In this document: positions 1 to 5,075 of the stretch, one piece after another
Layout of the letters: every line of letters starts with the position of its first letter
Numbering within the stretch: position 1 is the stretch's first letter
Assembly (NCBI GenBank): GCA_026394095.1
Contig: JAPKYY010000924.1
Coordinates: forward strand, 1,681 to 6,755
Source of the DNA: Acidobacteriota bacterium
GTDB lineage: Bacteria > Acidobacteriota > Terriglobia > Bryobacterales > Bryobacteraceae
Direction of reading: 5' to 3'
Length of the DNA: 5,075 nucleotides
The notes under the pieces: generated by a model
Told to the model about the DNA's origin: nothing
Databases searched by the model: none
The model's input: only the letters and a program-made list of their open reading frames with translations
Made by a program: the position numbers and the translations under genes

Positions 1-1
1 C

Positions 2-1378
2 ATGCAGGAATTCTTCGAATCCGGCGCTCTCTCGGTAGAACACATGGCCGACGGCCTCAAGAAAGAAATCACCAACCGCCAGGTCTTTCCCATCCTCGGC
101 GTTAGTGCCCTCAAAGATCAGGGCATCCGTGATCTGATGAATTTCATCAGCGAATACCTGCCCTCCCCTATCGATCGCGCACACCTCGACACCAAGTCCG
201 CTCCCAGTATCTTCGTTTTCAAAACTCTCGCCGACGCTTTCGCCGGCCGCGTCAGCTTCTTCAGGGTCATGGCCGGCACCCTCCGCTCCGACGGGCACTT
301 GATGAACGAACGAACCCATCACGACGAGCGCTTCGCCCACTTGAGCACCCCCTTCGGCAAACAAGGCAACGAAATCGCCGAACTCGCCACCGGCGACATC
401 GGCGTCATGCAAAAACTCAAAGAAACTCTCACCGGCGATTCTCTCACCGACAAGTCCAAACCCCAACACTGGCCACCGGTTCACATCCCCGAACCTGCCA
501 TCGCCTTCGCCATCGTTGCCAAAACCCGCAACGATGAAGACCGCCTCGCAACCGGCATGCACAAGGTCCTCGAAGAAGATCCCACTTTGCGCTTCTACCG
601 CGATCCGCAAACAAAAGACTTCCTCATCGCCGGCAACGGCCAGCAACATGTCGAAGCCATCGTCGCCCGCCTCCGCAAGCGCTATCACGTCGACATCGAA
701 CTTCGCGCGCCCAAGATCGCTTACCGCGAAACCATCCGTGGCGAAGCCGACGTCCAGGGCCGCCACAAGAAACAAAGCGGCGGCCACGGCCAGTTCGGCG
801 ATTGCAAAATCAGGGTCGAACCCCTCGCCCGTGGCACGCACTTTGAATTCATCAACGCCACCTTCGGCGGCTCCGTCCCCAAGCAATACGTGCCTGCCGT
901 AGAAAAAGGCATCCAGGAAGCCGCCGCTCACGGCTGGCTCGCTGGCTACCCCATGGTCGACTTCAAAGTCACTCTCTACGACGGCAGCTACCATGACGTC
1001 GACTCAAACGAAATGAGCTTCAAAATGGCCGCCCGCAAAGCCTTCAAGGCTGCGATGGAAGTCGCCAAACCAGCACTTCTCGAGCCCGTTATGAAGGTCG
1101 AAGTCCACACCCCGGTCGAATTCGCCGGAGACCTCCTCGGCGACTTCACCAGCCGTCGCGGCAAGGTCGCTGGCATGGACATCAACGACGGCTCGCAAAG
1201 CATCAAAGCCACCGTCCCGATGTCAGAAATGCTCAGCTACCAGAACGACCTCACCGCCATGACCCAGGGCCGCGCCAGCTTCATGATGGAGTTTGATCAC
1301 TACGACTTCGTACCCGCCCCTCAGGCCGAAAAAATCATCGCTGCCGCCAACCACGTCCAGATCAACGACGACGAGTAA
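2..1378 (+). CDS. Elongation factor G-like translational GTPase, 5'-truncated by the window edge
   Basis: This is the C-terminal 458 residues of an EF-G family protein, a cytoplasmic GTPase that drives ribosomal translocation or, in some paralogues, recycling. The reading frame is open at the left edge and the first Met is probably internal. Residues 1-58 match the tail of the G domain (ILGVSALKDQGI, then EYLPSP). Domain II is about 68-155 (FVFKTLADAFAGRVSFFRV), domain III about 163-235 (GNGQQHVE, where classical EF-G has GMGELHLE), domain IV about 238-355 (KKQSGGHGQFG at 256-266, GGSVPKQYVPAVEKGIQEA, DGSYHDVDSNEMSF at 327-340), and domain V about 358-445 (SRRGKVAG, SEMLSYQNDLTAMTQGRASF). About 230 N-terminal residues with the GTP-binding motifs are missing. 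The divergent domain III motif and the ending EFDHYDFVP point to an EF-G-like (FusA2-type) paralogue rather than the main fusA, but I cannot settle this without the G domain. The sulfatase follows after 9 bases. Confidence 0.93.
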   Translation: MQEFFESGALSVEHMADGLKKEITNRQVFPILGVSALKDQGIRDLMNFISEYLPSPIDRAHLDTKSAPSIFVFKTLADAFAGRVSFFRVMAGTLRSDGHLMNERTHHDERFAHLSTPFGKQGNEIAELATGDIGVMQKLKETLTGDSLTDKSKPQHWPPVHIPEPAIAFAIVAKTRNDEDRLATGMHKVLEEDPTLRFYRDPQTKDFLIAGNGQQHVEAIVARLRKRYHVDIELRAPKIAYRETIRGEADVQGRHKKQSGGHGQFGDCKIRVEPLARGTHFEFINATFGGSVPKQYVPAVEKGIQEAAAHGWLAGYPMVDFKVTLYDGSYHDVDSNEMSFKMAARKAFKAAMEVAKPALLEPVMKVEVHTPVEFAGDLLGDFTSRRGKVAGMDINDGSQSIKATVPMSEMLSYQNDLTAMTQGRASFMMEFDHYDFVPAPQAEKIIAAANHVQINDDE

Positions 1379-1387
1379 ACTGGTCTC

Positions 1388-2686
1388 GTGACTCGACGTC
1401 AAATCCTCCAACTGGGCGGCGCAACTGCTGCCGCCCAGTCTCTGCCACAAACGAAGCCAAACATCATCGTCCTCTTCGCCGACGACATGGGCTACGGCGA
1501 CCTCTCCTGCTACGGCCACCCCAACATACAGACGCCCAATCTCGATCGCCTCGCCTCCGAAGGCATCCGCTTCACCTCGGGCTATGCTGCCGCGAGCGTC
1601 TGCACACCCTCCCGTGTCGGCCTCCTAACCGGCCGCTACGCCAAACGCGCCGGCCTGCCCAATAACCTCGGCCCCGAATCGATCGGTGGCCTTCCCCTCA
1701 CCGAGATCACCATCGCCCAGCAGATGAAATCGCAAGGCTACAACACCGCCGCCATCGGCAAATGGCACATCGGTCACAGCCCCAAAGAATATCTCCCCAC
1801 CAGCCGTGGCTTCGACCAATACCTCGGCCTCCTCTACAGCAACGACATGATCCCGCCCTGGGTCAAAACCGATCGCCCCCTCCACCTCTGGCGCAACAAC
1901 GACGCAATCGAACCCGTCACCGATCAGTCCCAGCTCACCGAGCGTTACACAGACGAAGCCCTCAACTTCATCCGCAAATCCGCAGGCAATCCCTTCTTCC
2001 TCTACCTGCCCTACGCCATGCCGCACTTGCCAGTCTCAGCCCCAGCCAGCCGCCGAGGCCGCTCCCGTGCTGGCCTCTACGGCGACACCATCGAGACCCT
2101 CGATTGGTCCGCCGGCCAAATCCTCAACGAACTCAAGACAAGAGGAATCGACAACAACACCCTGGTAGTCTTCTGTAGCGACAACGGCCCCTGGCACGAC
2201 CTCCCGCCCCGCATGTTGGCCCAGGGCGTCGAACCCTGGCACACCGGCTCGAAAAGCCTCTTCCGCGGAGCCAAAGGCACCACCTACGAAGGCGGCCACC
2301 GAGTTCCCTTCCTCGCCCGCTGGCCCGGAACCATCCCCGCCGGTCGCACCTCCTCAGAAATGGTCTCGACGCTCGATTTCTTCCCCACCTTCTCAGCCGC
2401 CGCCGGGGCGAAGGTCCCAACGGATCGCATCTACGACGGCTACAACCTGCTACCCACCCTCAAAGGCCAGGCTCCTTCACCACGCGACAACTACAAATAC
2501 TTCCTGGGGCCTGACCTCCAGGCCATCCGCCAGGGTCCCTGGAAATACCGGAAAGTGGGTCAAAATCCACCGGAACTCTTCCACCTCGACTTCGACCCCG
2601 CCGAGCAGTACAACGTCCACGATCGCAACCCCGATATCGCCCAGTCCCTCGCTTCGCGTCTCGCCGCTGATCGTGTTAATATTTAA
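1388..2686 (+). CDS. Type I (formylglycine-dependent) sulfatase, exported
   Basis: This 432-residue arylsulfatase-family hydrolase removes sulfate esters, probably from sulfated glycans or aryl sulfates in the periplasm. The substrate cannot be read from the sequence. Visible motifs are the metal-binding pair D32-D33 in LFADDMGYGD, the C72-T73-P74-S75-R76 formylglycine signature followed by LLTGR, GKWHIG at 124-129 (active-site K125 and H127), MPHLP with H213, SDNG at 264-267 (metal D265, N266) and GAKGTTYEGG with K296. C72 must be oxidised by a formylglycine-generating enzyme or anaerobic sulfatase-maturating enzyme, neither of which is in this window. The N-terminus, TRRQILQLGGATAAA, resembles a short Tat signal. 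The GTG start is the first usable codon after the EF-G stop, which lies in the same frame 9 bases upstream. No good Shine-Dalgarno is visible, so translation may depend on coupling to the EF-G-like gene. The family fold looks complete. Confidence 0.93.
   Translation: MTRRQILQLGGATAAAQSLPQTKPNIIVLFADDMGYGDLSCYGHPNIQTPNLDRLASEGIRFTSGYAAASVCTPSRVGLLTGRYAKRAGLPNNLGPESIGGLPLTEITIAQQMKSQGYNTAAIGKWHIGHSPKEYLPTSRGFDQYLGLLYSNDMIPPWVKTDRPLHLWRNNDAIEPVTDQSQLTERYTDEALNFIRKSAGNPFFLYLPYAMPHLPVSAPASRRGRSRAGLYGDTIETLDWSAGQILNELKTRGIDNNTLVVFCSDNGPWHDLPPRMLAQGVEPWHTGSKSLFRGAKGTTYEGGHRVPFLARWPGTIPAGRTSSEMVSTLDFFPTFSAAAGAKVPTDRIYDGYNLLPTLKGQAPSPRDNYKYFLGPDLQAIRQGPWKYRKVGQNPPELFHLDFDPAEQYNVHDRNPDIAQSLASRLAADRVNI
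2653..2682 (+). promoter_or_regulatory. Candidate extended -10 promoter for the rpmI operon, inside the sulfatase 3' end
   Basis: An AT-rich patch in otherwise GC-rich coding sequence holds TG (2674-2675), one base, then TAATAT (2677-2682), an extended -10 arrangement with 4 of 6 matches to TATAAT. The -35 is weak: TTCGCG at 2653-2658 with an 18-base spacer. A start near 2689 would place the 5' end of the message just before the leader stem at 2691. This is inferred from pattern only; the AT-richness may be chance. Confidence 0.38.
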
Positions 2687-2690
2687 GGAG

Positions 2691-2734
2691 GTAGACGAGG
2701 GCCGCAGATCCCTGTGGCCCTTTCTCTTGTCTAC
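2691..2734 (+). promoter_or_regulatory. Structured rpmI leader: nested hairpin, possible attenuator or L20-type operator
   Basis: The inner stem pairs 2697-2707 with 2712-2722 (GAGGGCCGCAG with CTGTGGCCCTT, 11 bp counting two G-U pairs) around the 4-base loop ATCC. The tract just after it, TTTCTCTTGTCT, is T-rich, so the inner hairpin looks like an imperfect intrinsic terminator. An outer 6-bp perfect helix pairs GTAGAC (2691-2696) with GTCTAC (2729-2734), leaving a 6-base bulge on the 3' side only. The element lies between the sulfatase stop and the rpmI start. It could end transcription from upstream, attenuate rpmI-rplT, or be bound by L20, which is known to autoregulate this operon in other bacteria through leader structures. 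The pairing is directly visible; the role is inferred. Confidence 0.6.
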
Positions 2735-2743
2735 TGAAAACAC

Positions 2744-2748
2744 AAGGA
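2744..2748 (+). promoter_or_regulatory. Ribosome binding site of rpmI
   Basis: AAGGA sits 8 bases before the ATG at 2757 and supports that start over the in-frame GTG at 2673. The stronger AAGGAGG at 2685-2691 has no start codon at a useful distance. Confidence 0.75.
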
Positions 2749-2756
2749 TTACTTCG

Positions 2757-2954
2757 ATGCCGAAGCTCAAAACCCACAAAGGCGCCGCAAAGCGCTTTAA
2801 AAAGACCGCCTCTGGTGCCTTCAAACGTGGCAAGGCAAACGCCCGCCACCTCTTTGCTGGTAAGTCCAACGCCAACAAGCGTCGGCTGGGTCAGGCTGGA
2901 ACTGTCAGTTCCGCCAACCACCAGGCTGTTTCCGACATGCTTCCTTACGCATAA
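2757..2954 (+). CDS. rpmI: 50S ribosomal protein L35
   Basis: This 65-residue basic protein is L35 of the large ribosomal subunit. It begins MPKLKTHKGAAKRFKKTASG, the family signature, continues with FKRGKANARHLFAGKS, and keeps the usual KRRLGQAGTVS segment before a short tail. The length matches the family (about 64-66 residues). The ATG start is fixed by the conserved N-terminus and the AAGGA site 8 bases upstream. The frame stays open upstream to a GTG at 2673, but that would add 28 residues encoded by the leader hairpin, so it is rejected. The usual upstream neighbour infC is absent; a sulfatase gene is there instead. The codon choice is visibly less C-ending than in the EF-G-like, sulfatase and hydrolase genes, as expected for a highly expressed gene. 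The stop codon lies in the loop of a small perfect hairpin. Confidence 0.97.
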   Translation: MPKLKTHKGAAKRFKKTASGAFKRGKANARHLFAGKSNANKRRLGQAGTVSSANHQAVSDMLPYA

Positions 2955-2961
2955 GCGTAAG
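2944..2961 (+). terminator. Perfect hairpin spanning the rpmI stop codon; possible weak terminator or processing site
   Basis: CTTACGC (2944-2950) pairs exactly with GCGTAAG (2955-2961) around the loop ATAA, which contains the last two bases of the final Ala codon's neighbour and the TAA stop. The stretch after it, TTTGCTTGTT, is T-rich but interrupted. It may partly terminate, be an RNase site, or form part of a regulatory structure upstream of rplT. With 7 bp and four G-C pairs it is weaker than the leader hairpin, and rplT must be transcribed through it unless it has its own promoter. Confidence 0.5.
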
Positions 2962-3037
2962 TTTGCTTGTTGACCCGGTGCAAGCGGTGCTCTTCGCACG
3001 TGCCCGCAACGCCCGAACTAGATGAATCAACAAATTG
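2962..3037 (+). other. rpmI-rplT intergenic spacer with further small stems
   Basis: The spacer between the two ribosomal protein genes is longer than any other gap in the window. Possible small stems are GCTTG (2965-2969) with CAAGC (2981-2985), extendable by two T-G pairs, and GTGC (2987-2990) with GCAC (2996-2999) around TCTTC. They compete at base 2987 if the first is fully extended. No convincing promoter is seen. It may be an L20 regulatory region or merely spacer; the stems are short enough to arise by chance. Confidence 0.25.
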
Positions 3038-3044
3038 AAGGAGA
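3038..3044 (+). promoter_or_regulatory. Ribosome binding site of rplT
   Basis: AAGGAGA lies 6 bases before the GTG at 3051. It is one of the best Shine-Dalgarno sites in the window and supports the GTG start, which also gives the conserved MPRVKRG N-terminus. Confidence 0.85.
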
Positions 3045-3050
3045 AAAAAC

Positions 3051-3446
3051 GTGCCTAGAGTAAAACGCGGTACAGGTCGTAGAGACTACCGCCACAAAAC
3101 AATGAAGTTAGCCTCTGGCTTCTTCTTGACCAAGTCCAAGCTGAACAGAGCCGCTGAGGAAGCTGTTGAAAAGTCCCTGAAGTACGGCTACGTCGGTCGC
3201 CGGCGCAAAAAGCGTGACTTCCGCAGACTGTGGATCGTCCGTATCAATGCCGCCACAAAGGCCGCTGGTCTCAGCTATTCCCGTTTCATGAATGGCCTCA
3301 AGATCGCCGGTATCGACCTCAACCGTAAGGTTCTGTCCGATATCGCAACCCAGGACATCAAGGCGTTCAATGCTTTGGTTGAGAAGGCAAAGGCGGCCCT
3401 CCCGGCCAATACCCCCCTGCCCCTCAAGACCACGACGGCTGCATAG
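3051..3446 (+). CDS. rplT: 50S ribosomal protein L20
   Basis: L20 is an early 23S rRNA-binding assembly protein of the large subunit and, in several bacteria, the repressor of its own operon. The product is 131 residues, starting [16 protein letters not shown], with the basic linker [22 protein letters not shown] at about 47-68 and the globular C-terminal domain [27 protein letters not shown]. The family norm is about 117-120 residues. The extra length is a Pro/Thr/Ala-rich tail (about 116-131, ending LPLKTTTAA) after the usual end at EKAKAAL. The start is GTG with a strong upstream AAGGAGA. The ZapB-like gene begins 7 bases after the stop, so the two are probably co-transcribed. Confidence 0.97.
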   Translation: MPRVKRGTGRRDYRHKTMKLASGFFLTKSKLNRAAEEAVEKSLKYGYVGRRRKKRDFRRLWIVRINAATKAAGLSYSRFMNGLKIAGIDLNRKVLSDIATQDIKAFNALVEKAKAALPANTPLPLKTTTAA

Positions 3447-3453
3447 GTAACCC

Positions 3454-3684
3454 ATGGCGGAAGAACTTTTCAACGAACAAGACGCCGACCTGCTCTCTCA
3501 ACTTGAAGAGCGCGTCGTCAAGGCCCTTGAAGCAGTAGGCACTCTCCGTAAAGAGAAGGCCGTCCTGCAAAAGGAAATCGATCGGCTCAACGCCGAATTG
3601 TCCGCCGCCAAATCGAAGAACAAGACTGCGGCCTCCCGCATCTCAAAGCTCCTCGATCAAATGGAATTGCCTTCAGCTGAATAG
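3454..3684 (+). CDS. ZapB-like small coiled-coil cell division protein
   Basis: This 76-residue protein is almost entirely helical coiled coil: heptad-spaced Leu, Ile and Val run from about residue 14 to 70 (LLSQLEERVVKALEAVGTL, then KEKAVLQKEIDRLNAEL). By eye it resembles ZapB, whose E. coli form is 81 residues with a similar LE..V..A......L start and an ending like LLGRME; here the end is KLLDQMEL. ZapB joins the FtsZ ring through ZapA in the enterobacteria where it is studied, and the next gene here encodes ZapA, which strengthens the call. The start is ATG with only a weak AGG 6 bases upstream that overlaps the rplT stop, suggesting translational coupling. Coiled coils look alike, so true homology to ZapB is not proved by the sequence alone. 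Confidence 0.7.
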   Translation: MAEELFNEQDADLLSQLEERVVKALEAVGTLRKEKAVLQKEIDRLNAELSAAKSKNKTAASRISKLLDQMELPSAE

Positions 3685-3686
3685 GA
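3683..3686 (+). promoter_or_regulatory. Ribosome binding site deciding the TTG start of zapA
   Basis: AGGA overlaps the stop codon of the preceding gene and lies 8 bases before the TTG at 3695. The first ATG-encoded Met in this frame is at residue 36, within the folded domain, so the TTG is the best start. Confidence 0.6.
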
Positions 3687-3694
3687 TCTCTGCC

Positions 3695-3979
3695 TTGTCC
3701 AAGCCGGTTCACGTAACCATTTACGGACAGCAGTTCACCGTCTTAACAGGCGAAGATCCTACTCGTGTCGAAGCTCTTGCCTCACAAGTAGATAGCGTCA
3801 TGCGCAGTATCGCCAACAGCGGCGTGGTTGATTCCAACCGCGCCGCTGTTTTGGCTTGCCTCCACATCGCCGACCAGGTCGACTCCATCCAAACCCAACT
3901 CGCCGCCTTAAAAGCCCTACCCGACCAGAAGCGTAAGCTCAACGATCTCCTCCAGCTCCTCGATGACGAGCTAAAATAG
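3695..3979 (+). CDS. zapA: Cell division protein ZapA
   Basis: This 94-residue ZapA family protein binds FtsZ and promotes bundling of its filaments at the division site. The N-terminal beta-hairpin domain shows VTIYGQQFTVLTGEDPTRVEALA (residues 7-29), followed by a helical region with VDSVMRSI and RAAVLACLHIADQVDSIQTQL. The C-terminal helix, KRKLNDLLQLLDDELK, is the dimerising or tetramerising coiled coil. Length is close to the family's usual 90-110 residues. It uses a rare TTG start supported by AGGA and by the placement of the conserved VTIYG segment near the N-terminus. It sits 10 bases after the ZapB-like gene and 6 bases before the hydrolase, so it is probably in the same operon. In many bacteria zapA lies near pheT; pheST is not seen here. 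Confidence 0.9.
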   Translation: MSKPVHVTIYGQQFTVLTGEDPTRVEALASQVDSVMRSIANSGVVDSNRAAVLACLHIADQVDSIQTQLAALKALPDQKRKLNDLLQLLDDELK

Positions 3980-3985
3980 CGTCAC

Positions 3986-4846
3986 ATGACGCCCCTGCTC
4001 TTACTCCTCCTTTCCATCCAGGTCCAACACTCCACCGCCGACTCTAATGGCGTCAAAATTCACTATGCCACCTACGGCAAGCAGGACGGCCCGCTCATCG
4101 TCATGGTCCACGGCTTCCCCGACTTCTGGTACACCTGGCGAGACCAGATGCAAGTCTTGGGTGACGCTGGCTACCGCTGCGTCGCGATGGACCTCCGTGG
4201 CTACAACCTCTCCGGCCAACCCACCGGTGCCGAAAACTATGACATGCGTCTTCTCGTCGGCGATGTCCTGAACGTAATCAAAGCCAATGGCCGCGAGAAA
4301 GCCATCGTCATGGCTCATGACTGGGGTGGTGCCATCGCCTGGCAGGTTGCACTCAATGCCCCTCAAATGGTCGAGAAACTGGTCATCCTCAACCTCCCTC
4401 ACCCCAACGGCCTGAGCCGCGAGCTAGCCAACAACCCCGACCAGCAAAAGGCCAGCGAATACGCCCGCCGCTTCCAGGAACCCGACTCTCACACCAAACT
4501 CTCCGCTGCCGCCCTCGCCGGATGGGTGAAAGACCCTGAAGCAAAGAAGCTCTACGTCGAAGCCTTCGAGAGATCGAGCCTCGCCGGTATGATGGCCTTC
4601 TACCAGCGCAACTACCCCCGCCAGCCCTATCAGCAAGGCAACGAAACCCGCAAGCTCACTATGCCCGTCCTGCTCATCCACGGCCTCAAGGACACAGCCC
4701 TCCTCGCCCCCGCACTCAACGGAACCTGGAACTGGATTGACGACCTTACGCTAGTCACAATCCCCGAGGCCAGCCACTTCGTCCAACAAGATGCAACGGA
4801 GAAGGTATCGCGCACCGTCAAATCATGGTTAGGAAGAGACAAATGA
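3986..4846 (+). CDS. Alpha/beta hydrolase, epoxide-hydrolase type, probably exported
   Basis: This 286-residue alpha/beta-fold hydrolase is of the epoxide hydrolase/haloalkane dehalogenase group. It has the oxyanion motif HGFPD (42-46), the nucleophile elbow AHDWGG with D112, an acid residue at D236 (IHGLKD) and catalytic H264 (EASHF), giving a D112-D236-H264 triad. An Asp nucleophile excludes ordinary Ser esterases and lipases. The cap domain (about 140-215) has Tyr candidates for epoxide activation, Y159 and Y206 ([10 protein letters not shown]), favouring epoxide hydrolase over dehalogenase. The substrate is unknown. The N-terminus [14 protein letters not shown] is a short hydrophobic stretch without a positive charge, a weak signal peptide at best. 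No clear Shine-Dalgarno precedes the ATG, which is 6 bases after zapA, so translation is probably coupled. The stop overlaps the next start as ATGA. Confidence 0.88.
   Translation: MTPLLLLLLSIQVQHSTADSNGVKIHYATYGKQDGPLIVMVHGFPDFWYTWRDQMQVLGDAGYRCVAMDLRGYNLSGQPTGAENYDMRLLVGDVLNVIKANGREKAIVMAHDWGGAIAWQVALNAPQMVEKLVILNLPHPNGLSRELANNPDQQKASEYARRFQEPDSHTKLSAAALAGWVKDPEAKKLYVEAFERSSLAGMMAFYQRNYPRQPYQQGNETRKLTMPVLLIHGLKDTALLAPALNGTWNWIDDLTLVTIPEASHFVQQDATEKVSRTVKSWLGRDK
4831..4836 (+). promoter_or_regulatory. Ribosome binding site of the downstream exported-protein gene
   Basis: AGGAAG lies 6 bases before the ATG at 4843, inside the 3' end of the hydrolase gene. It supports a real gene at the ATGA overlap. 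Confidence 0.65.
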
Positions 4847-5075
4847 AACTGATTCCGCTCCTCGCTTTGGCTGCCTTGCTCAGCGCCGCTGACAAGCCCG
4901 AGCCACCCAAAACTGCCACCTCACACGGTGCCAGCGACCGTATGGAAATCATCGCCACCGTCCACGCCAACAAGGCTGCCGTCAAGCAGATCCTGGGCGA
5001 CGAAATGAACGGCTACATCTATGTCGTTGAAGTCCTCATCAAGCCTCGAGTCGAAGAAGGCGTCAAGATCGACCG
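4843..5075 (+). CDS. Exported protein of unknown function, 3'-truncated by the window edge
   Basis: An open frame runs to the end of the window, giving 77 complete codons. It starts at an ATG that overlaps the hydrolase stop (ATGA) and has AGGAAG 6 bases upstream. The first residues, [15 protein letters not shown], are a classic Sec signal peptide: one Lys, a hydrophobic core, and small residues before a likely cut after about A15 or A16. Then follows a Pro/Lys-rich linker ([13 protein letters not shown]) and the start of a folded region, [19 protein letters not shown] and [16 protein letters not shown], which looks like alternating strand and helix. I do not recognise the family. Translational coupling to the hydrolase and the shared export signal suggest the two proteins act together in the envelope, but this is inference. 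No lipobox Cys is visible. Confidence 0.82.
   Translation, partial: MKLIPLLALAALLSAADKPEPPKTATSHGASDRMEIIATVHANKAAVKQILGDEMNGYIYVVEVLIKPRVEEGVKID

Noticed and set aside
516..902. Open frame of 128 codons on the + strand inside the EF-G-like gene
   Set aside because: It overlaps a clear EF-G coding frame, has low-complexity Ser/Ala/Pro/Thr composition and no ribosome binding site; it is a GC-rich out-of-frame shadow.
1625..2420. Several minus-strand open frames across the sulfatase gene
   Set aside because: They lie opposite a well-conserved sulfatase, have biased low-complexity composition and no recognisable motifs, as expected from C-ending codons on the + strand.
1388..2686. Sulfatase gene as recent horizontal insertion
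   Set aside because: Its C-ending codon style matches the EF-G-like and hydrolase genes, and no repeats, transposase or attachment site flank it; a rearrangement is possible but transfer is not shown.
2673..2756. In-frame GTG start giving L35 a 28-residue N-terminal extension
   Set aside because: L35 has a conserved MPKLKTHKG start at 2757 with its own AAGGA site; the extra codons fall in the leader hairpin and the sulfatase end and resemble nothing in the family.
2970..2998. Possible rplT promoter with TTGACC as -35
   Set aside because: The sequence 17 bases downstream is TTCGCA, a poor -10, and no extended -10 is present.
3980..3985. 6S RNA beside zapA, as in enterobacteria
   Set aside because: Only 6 bases separate zapA from the hydrolase and 10 bases precede zapA, so there is no room for the RNA gene.

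Overview
The window reads as a GC-rich, C-rich chromosomal segment with every supported gene on the + strand. The mix of genes suggests a soil- or sediment-type bacterium, most likely an acidobacterium of the Solibacter/Bryobacter kind: an EF-G-like factor, a Tat-type sulfatase, rpmI-rplT, a ZapB-like/ZapA pair and a secreted-looking epoxide-hydrolase-type enzyme. This assignment is inferred from gene content and style. There is no rRNA or other marker here to prove it.

Region 1 (1-1378) is the last two thirds of an elongation factor G-like translation factor, whose G domain is cut off by the left edge. Region 2 (1388-2686) is a complete type I sulfatase with a formylglycine CTPSR motif. It starts 9 bases after the EF-G stop, in the same frame. 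Region 3 (about 2650-2756) is a compact control region. It has an extended -10 promoter candidate inside the 3' end of the sulfatase gene, followed by a strong 11-bp hairpin nested in an outer 6-bp helix. Region 4 (2757-3446) is rpmI (L35) and rplT (L20), separated by 96 bases. A perfect 7-bp hairpin there carries the rpmI stop codon in its loop. Region 5 (3454-3979) is a ZapB-like coiled-coil protein and ZapA, both cell-division factors. Region 6 (3986-5075) is an alpha/beta hydrolase that overlaps by four bases a gene for a small exported protein of unknown function, cut by the right edge.

From rplT onward the gaps are 7, 10, 6 and -4 bases, so rpmI-rplT-zapB-like-zapA-hydrolase-unknown is probably one transcription unit joining ribosome assembly, divisome assembly and two envelope or exported proteins. 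infC, the usual gene just before rpmI, and pheST, often found after rplT, are both absent from their expected places. The most interesting unexplained element is the structured leader before rpmI, a candidate ribosomal-protein (L20-type) autoregulatory leader or attenuator. No mobile elements, CRISPR arrays, tRNAs or rRNAs were seen.
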